Assembly: GCA_031539345.1 (NCBI GenBank)
Contig: JAVKMO010000013.1
Location: 62,001 to 126,000 of the forward strand
Source: JAVKMO01 sp031539345
GTDB lineage: Bacteria; Bacteroidota; Bacteroidia; Chitinophagales; Chitinophagaceae
Reading direction: 5' to 3'
DNA length: 64,000 nt
The notes under the pieces are model-generated. The model was not told where the DNA came from. It saw nothing but the letters and a program-made list of their open reading frames with translations, and searched no databases. Of the stretch, positions 60,902-64,000 are shown in pieces. Within the stretch, counting starts at the first letter, position 1, and each line of letters starts with the position of its first letter. The translations under genes were made by a program, and so were the position numbers.

Positions 60902-61699
60902 TTAATAGCCGTCTCCGTCTAACAAATTGCCTAAGCCGCCAAGTACGCTGCCTTCTTCTTTTCTACTGCCAATGCCATAAGCAAGTATACGTGTGGCTAA
61001 ACGGCTAATCGGTAAAGATTGTATCCAAACTCTGCCAGGCCCGCGTAGGGTAGCAAAGAATAATCCTTCGCCGCCAAAGAGTGTGTTTTTTAATCCGCCA
61101 ACAAATTGAATATCATAATTTACAGTTCCTGTAAACGCAACAATACAACCAGTGTCTATTTTAATCAGTTCATTTGGGCTAAGTTCTTTTTCTACTATAT
61201 AGCCTCCTGCATGAGCAAACGCCATGCCATCGCCTTCTAATTTTTCCATGATAAAACCTTCGCCGCCAAATAATCCTGTGCTTATTTTTTTTTGAAATTC
61301 AATGCCAACGCTTACGCCTTTTGCAGCAGCTAAAAATGCATCTTTTTGACAAATAACTTTTCCTCCTAAGCGGTTTAAATCCATAGGAATAATTTTTCCT
61401 GGATAGGGTGAAGCAAATGATACTCTCTTTTTTTGTGTGCTGATATTGGTGTAAGCGGTCATAAATAAACTTTCGCCTACTAATAATCTTTTGCCTGCCG
61501 AAAATAATTTTCCAAGTAATCCATTTTGTTGTGTAGAACCATCTCCAAAAATGGTTTCCATACCAATGCCGTCATCCATCATCATAAAACTGCCAGGTTC
61601 TGCAATGGCGGTTTCTTGTGGGTCTAATTCTATTTCTAAGTATTGCATTTCTGCCCCTCTAATAACATAGTCGATTTCGTGTGATTGTTTCAATGACAT
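60902..61699 (-). CDS. TIGR00266/AIM24-family protein
   Basis: This 265-residue all-beta protein matches TIGR00266: DYVIRGAEMQYLEIELDPQETAIAEPGSFMMMDDGI near the start, GGEGFIMEKLEGDGMAFAHAGG in the middle and GPGRVWIQSLPISRLATRI near the end. The glycine-rich repeats resemble those of mitochondrial AIM24. The biochemical role is unknown. It starts 11 bases after the msrA stop. Confidence 0.9.
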   Translation of the reverse strand: MSLKQSHEIDYVIRGAEMQYLEIELDPQETAIAEPGSFMMMDDGIGMETIFGDGSTQQNGLLGKLFSAGKRLLVGESLFMTAYTNISTQKKRVSFASPYPGKIIPMDLNRLGGKVICQKDAFLAAAKGVSVGIEFQKKISTGLFGGEGFIMEKLEGDGMAFAHAGGYIVEKELSPNELIKIDTGCIVAFTGTVNYDIQFVGGLKNTLFGGEGLFFATLRGPGRVWIQSLPISRLATRILAYGIGSRKEEGSVLGGLGNLLDGDGY

Positions 61700-61710
61700 A
61701 AAAATACAAA

Positions 61711-62427
61711 TTATTTAAGTTGAGAATGAAATGTTTTTTCAAATTTTTGCAATTTTGGTGCAATAATCATTTTGCAATAAGGTTGTTCCGTATTCTTGTT
61801 GTAATAGTTGTCGTGATATTTTTCAGCTAGGTAAAAACTTTTTAATGGACGAATGTCCGTAACAATTGGTCTTGTGAAAAAATGTTGTTTATCAAGTTCC
61901 ATTATCTTATTGATGGCAATTTTTTTTTGTTCTTCTGTGGTATAAAAAATAGTAGATCGATATTGATAACCCACATCATTACCTTGTTTGTTGAGGGTTG
62001 TAGGGTCATGCGTATAAAAAAACACGCGGAGTAAATCAGATAAGCTAATCACTTTGGGGTCATATAAAATTTCACATACTTCTATGTAGTCATTGTGTGG
62101 TCCACATACCTGTTCATAAGTAGGATTGGGGTGTTTGCCTCCGCTATATCCCGACTGTACGTGATGTACACCTTTTAACCTTTGAAAAATACTTTCGACA
62201 CACCAAAAGCAGCCTGCACCTAATACAATTTTTTCCATCTGGGGTTTATTTTGAGTTATTGGTATTGATTGTTGTATTGGTTTTTGTATTGATGTTTTAG
62301 CTTTTTTTTGCTTCGGTGTGGTTAAGGTAAAAGAAGTGTTTATACTGAAAATAGATAATCCAAAGAAGAGAAAGAAAAGAAATAAGTTCTTTTTCAATAC
62401 ATACCATTTTAGTTTTTTCATAGCCAA
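61711..62427 (-). CDS. msrA: Exported peptide-methionine (S)-S-oxide reductase
   Basis: MsrA repairs methionine sulfoxide in proteins. The catalytic motif GCFWC (Cys73) is in IVLGAGCFWCVESIFQRLKGV, followed by GYSGGKHPNPTYEQVC and FYTHDPTTLNKQGNDVGYQYRS. An N-terminal hydrophobic segment (about residues 10-32) and a Lys/Gln/Pro linker precede the domain. It is therefore probably exported or membrane-anchored and acts in the periplasm, unlike cytosolic MsrA. It lies within an envelope-gene transcript. Confidence 0.94.
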   Translation of the reverse strand: MAMKKLKWYVLKKNLFLFFLFFGLSIFSINTSFTLTTPKQKKAKTSIQKPIQQSIPITQNKPQMEKIVLGAGCFWCVESIFQRLKGVHHVQSGYSGGKHPNPTYEQVCGPHNDYIEVCEILYDPKVISLSDLLRVFFYTHDPTTLNKQGNDVGYQYRSTIFYTTEEQKKIAINKIMELDKQHFFTRPIVTDIRPLKSFYLAEKYHDNYYNKNTEQPYCKMIIAPKLQKFEKTFHSQLK

Positions 62428-62466
62428 TTCACATTGATGAATAATAAAAATTATTGACGATAGTTT

Positions 62467-63744
62467 TTATGCTTTTACAATTTCTAAACGAACTTGTTCA
62501 ATTGTTTTTTGATTGACTTTTTCTATCGTGAATTTATAGTTTTTATACATTACAACGTCTTCTTTTTTAGGAATTTCGCCATAATGAAAAATTAAAAATC
62601 CAGACAAAGTTTCGATGTCATTTTTGGGTAACAAAAGGTGATATGTTTCGTTTAAATAATCAATTTCTAAACGACCAGACAAAATATACTCATGCTCAGA
62701 AATTTTCTTTTCTGTTAATGCTTGTTGAACAACATGCTCGTCATTACTTGTGTTTTTTCCAAAAACTTCTTCTAATAATTTTTCCATTGTGATCATGCCC
62801 GCAGTTGCACCATATTCATCAATTACCCAACCAATACTTTTTCCTTGTTGCGAAAGCTGTGTTAATACTTGGTTAATCTTTGTTGTTTCTGCAAAAACAG
62901 GAATAGGAATTAAAATGCTTTTAATACTGCGTGGTTTTCTCAATAAATCTAAATGGTGGATATATCCAATAATTTTATTCAAGTTGTTTTTATAGACGAT
63001 AATTCTGCTCAGGTCTGTTTGAATACATTTTTTAATGGCTTGTTCTACAGTGTCGTTGATATTGATGGCAACAATTTCTGTTTGAGGAATGACACAATCG
63101 CGTACTGCTGTTTTTGGAAATTGTAAAGCATTACGTAATAATTTGTTTTGAATATTATCTTGATTTTTTTCATACAATGTTTTTTCTGCAATGAAATATT
63201 CTAAGTCGACATATTGAAAAGAGCGTTCTGACTTTTCGTCCTCTTTCATTTTAAACACGATGCGAATCGTTTGTTCTGCGATAAAAACAAAAAAATGGGT
63301 AATTGGTTTTAAAATGAGAAAGGAGAAATAAATTAATGGAGCAAGCAGAATGAGAATGAAGTTGTTTTTAGTTTTAAAAATTGTTTTTGGCAAAAATTCT
63401 CCAAATAAAAAAATAATGCTTGTTGAGGTGAATAATTCAATCAAGAAAATGAACATTGGGTTTTTGTCATGATTGATGATATCGTTATTCCACAAGGGCG
63501 CTAAGAACGATTGAAACGTGATGCTAAAAAAAACTAAAACAATGTTTAACCCAATAAGAGACGACGTGATAAATTCTTCTGGTTTAGAAAAATAATGTGC
63601 AATGATATTGGCACTTTGGCTGCCTTGTTTTTTTTTAAATTCTATAGATACACGATTCAGAGATACAAAAGCAATTTCTATGCCACTAAAAAAAGCAATG
63701 AGAAGCAAATCAATAAAAAGTATGACGAGATAGGTAGCGTCCAT
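62467..63744 (-). CDS. CNNM/CorC-family (hemolysin-like) membrane protein
   Basis: This 425-residue protein has an N-terminal DUF21 domain with four hydrophobic segments (about residues 5-165, including the phrase FGEFLPKTIF). A pair of CBS domains follows (about 205-325, VRDCVIPQTEIVAININDTVEQAI and SIGWVIDEYGATAGMITMEKLLEEVFG), then a C-terminal CorC_HlyC domain. Family members transport or regulate magnesium. Bacteroidota GldE belongs to the same family, but no other gliding gene is near, so I do not use that name. Confidence 0.92.
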   Translation of the reverse strand: MDATYLVILFIDLLLIAFFSGIEIAFVSLNRVSIEFKKKQGSQSANIIAHYFSKPEEFITSSLIGLNIVLVFFSITFQSFLAPLWNNDIINHDKNPMFIFLIELFTSTSIIFLFGEFLPKTIFKTKNNFILILLAPLIYFSFLILKPITHFFVFIAEQTIRIVFKMKEDEKSERSFQYVDLEYFIAEKTLYEKNQDNIQNKLLRNALQFPKTAVRDCVIPQTEIVAININDTVEQAIKKCIQTDLSRIIVYKNNLNKIIGYIHHLDLLRKPRSIKSILIPIPVFAETTKINQVLTQLSQQGKSIGWVIDEYGATAGMITMEKLLEEVFGKNTSNDEHVVQQALTEKKISEHEYILSGRLEIDYLNETYHLLLPKNDIETLSGFLIFHYGEIPKKEDVVMYKNYKFTIEKVNQKTIEQVRLEIVKA

Positions 63745-63768
63745 GTTTAGAAATTTTTCAAAAGCAAC

Positions 63769-64000
63769 TTAATACGCTTTACCAATTTGTTCTGAACGTA
63801 GAGTCCATGCCTGAATATTTTTACTACACGTTTTATATTCGTCTTCTACATGTAAATAAAAATTAGGCACTTTGTCGTCAATCCATTTTTGCATCAATCC
63901 TGCTTTTTTGCTTTCCACTAATTTATTACTGATTTTTGTATAATCATCAGTTAAATTTTCTCTGTGCGGAACAGTTTTTGATTTCAGATACAACATTTTT
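63769..64000 (-). CDS. SurA-like parvulin peptidyl-prolyl isomerase, 3' end
   Basis: Only the last 76 or so codons lie in the window; the frame runs off the right edge. The visible C-terminus (KTVPHRENLTDDYTKISNKLVESKK, then KWIDDKVPNFYLHVEDEYKTC) matches the tail of Bacteroidota SurA/PpiC-type isomerases, which help fold outer-membrane proteins. The isomerase domain itself is outside the window, so the call rests on the tail only. Confidence 0.6.
   Translation of the reverse strand, partial: KMLYLKSKTVPHRENLTDDYTKISNKLVESKKAGLMQKWIDDKVPNFYLHVEDEYKTCSKNIQAWTLRSEQIGKAY

Noticed and set aside
1..64000. tRNA, rRNA, CRISPR array, phage or IS element
   Set aside because: I checked the intergenic regions and found no cloverleaf-like segment, no regularly spaced direct repeats and no transposase, integrase or phage structural gene.

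Overview
The window is an ordinary, gene-dense stretch of an AT-rich Bacteroidota chromosome. Several features suggest a member of the Chitinophagales or a close relative: Bacteroidota-type -7 promoter boxes (TAnnTTTG and a TAnnTTCG variant), an OMP_b-brl_3-type TonB receptor, WG-repeat and OmpA/TSP3 proteins, a futalosine-type menaquinone pathway (mqnE plus a ubiD-family decarboxylase), and DUF983 and YceD proteins of the Bacteroidota kind. I place the order only tentatively. I find about 58 protein genes, no rRNA or tRNA genes, no CRISPR array, no phage and no transposase. No stretch longer than 300 bases lacks a gene; the longest gap is 37512-37765.

Layout. 1-4600 (+): the 3' end of gcvP, a membrane-anchored DUF7935-like protein, an MlaF-type ATPase and an FtsX/LolC-like permease. 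4605-5748 (-): YceD and a YdeI/DUF1801 protein with a C-terminal CDGSH iron-sulfur motif. 5912-9931 (+): a LolA-like carrier, a UvrD/PcrA helicase and a ComEA-like helix-hairpin-helix protein. 9938-13717: a secreted S1/P1-like phospholipase or nuclease (-), a queuosine-precursor transporter and ispF (+), and leuC (-). 13773-19575 (-): lptD, folC, a small protein and a GlmM-type mutase. 19692-24066 (+): a cell-wall amidase, a thioredoxin-like protein, an OmpH/Skp-like protein and TerC. 24148-30152 (-): an OmpA protein, mqnE, rpsT, a WG-repeat protein, and a DNA-methyl acceptor protein overlapping tsaB. 30256-40578 (+): a sigma-54-type activator, atpD-atpC, a glycosyltransferase, rsmG, atpH-atpA, an FKBP, a ferredoxin, DUF983 and an EEP hydrolase. 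40679-47526 (-): a TPR-caspase protein, ychF, arsC, an unlisted 43-aa membrane protein, recF, a FAH-family hydrolase and a glycosyltransferase. 47691-56487 (+): a UbiD-family decarboxylase, then a four-gene metal-efflux operon (TolC-like, adaptor, porin, CusA/CzcA). 56504-64000 (-): a VOC protein, a TonB receptor, then gamma-carbonic anhydrase, psd, AIM24/TIGR00266, msrA, a CNNM/CorC protein and the tail of a SurA-like isomerase.

Much of the content is envelope biogenesis: LPS export, lipoprotein carriage, periplasmic chaperones, peptidoglycan hydrolysis and phospholipid synthesis. The rest is housekeeping: ATP synthase F1 subunits, DNA repair, ribosome maturation and tRNA modification.

The structure I find most worth a second look is at 57025-59644. 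A lone TonB-receptor gene is enclosed tightly by imperfect inverted repeats of about 50-60 nt in regions that are more GC-rich than their surroundings, as if the gene were a cassette or small mobile module. Other notable points are a 23-nt block shared exactly by the atpD and atpH promoters, an F1 operon with no atpG after atpA, the CDGSH fusion, a porin gene inside a metal RND operon, and a small membrane-protein gene below ordinary ORF cut-offs.
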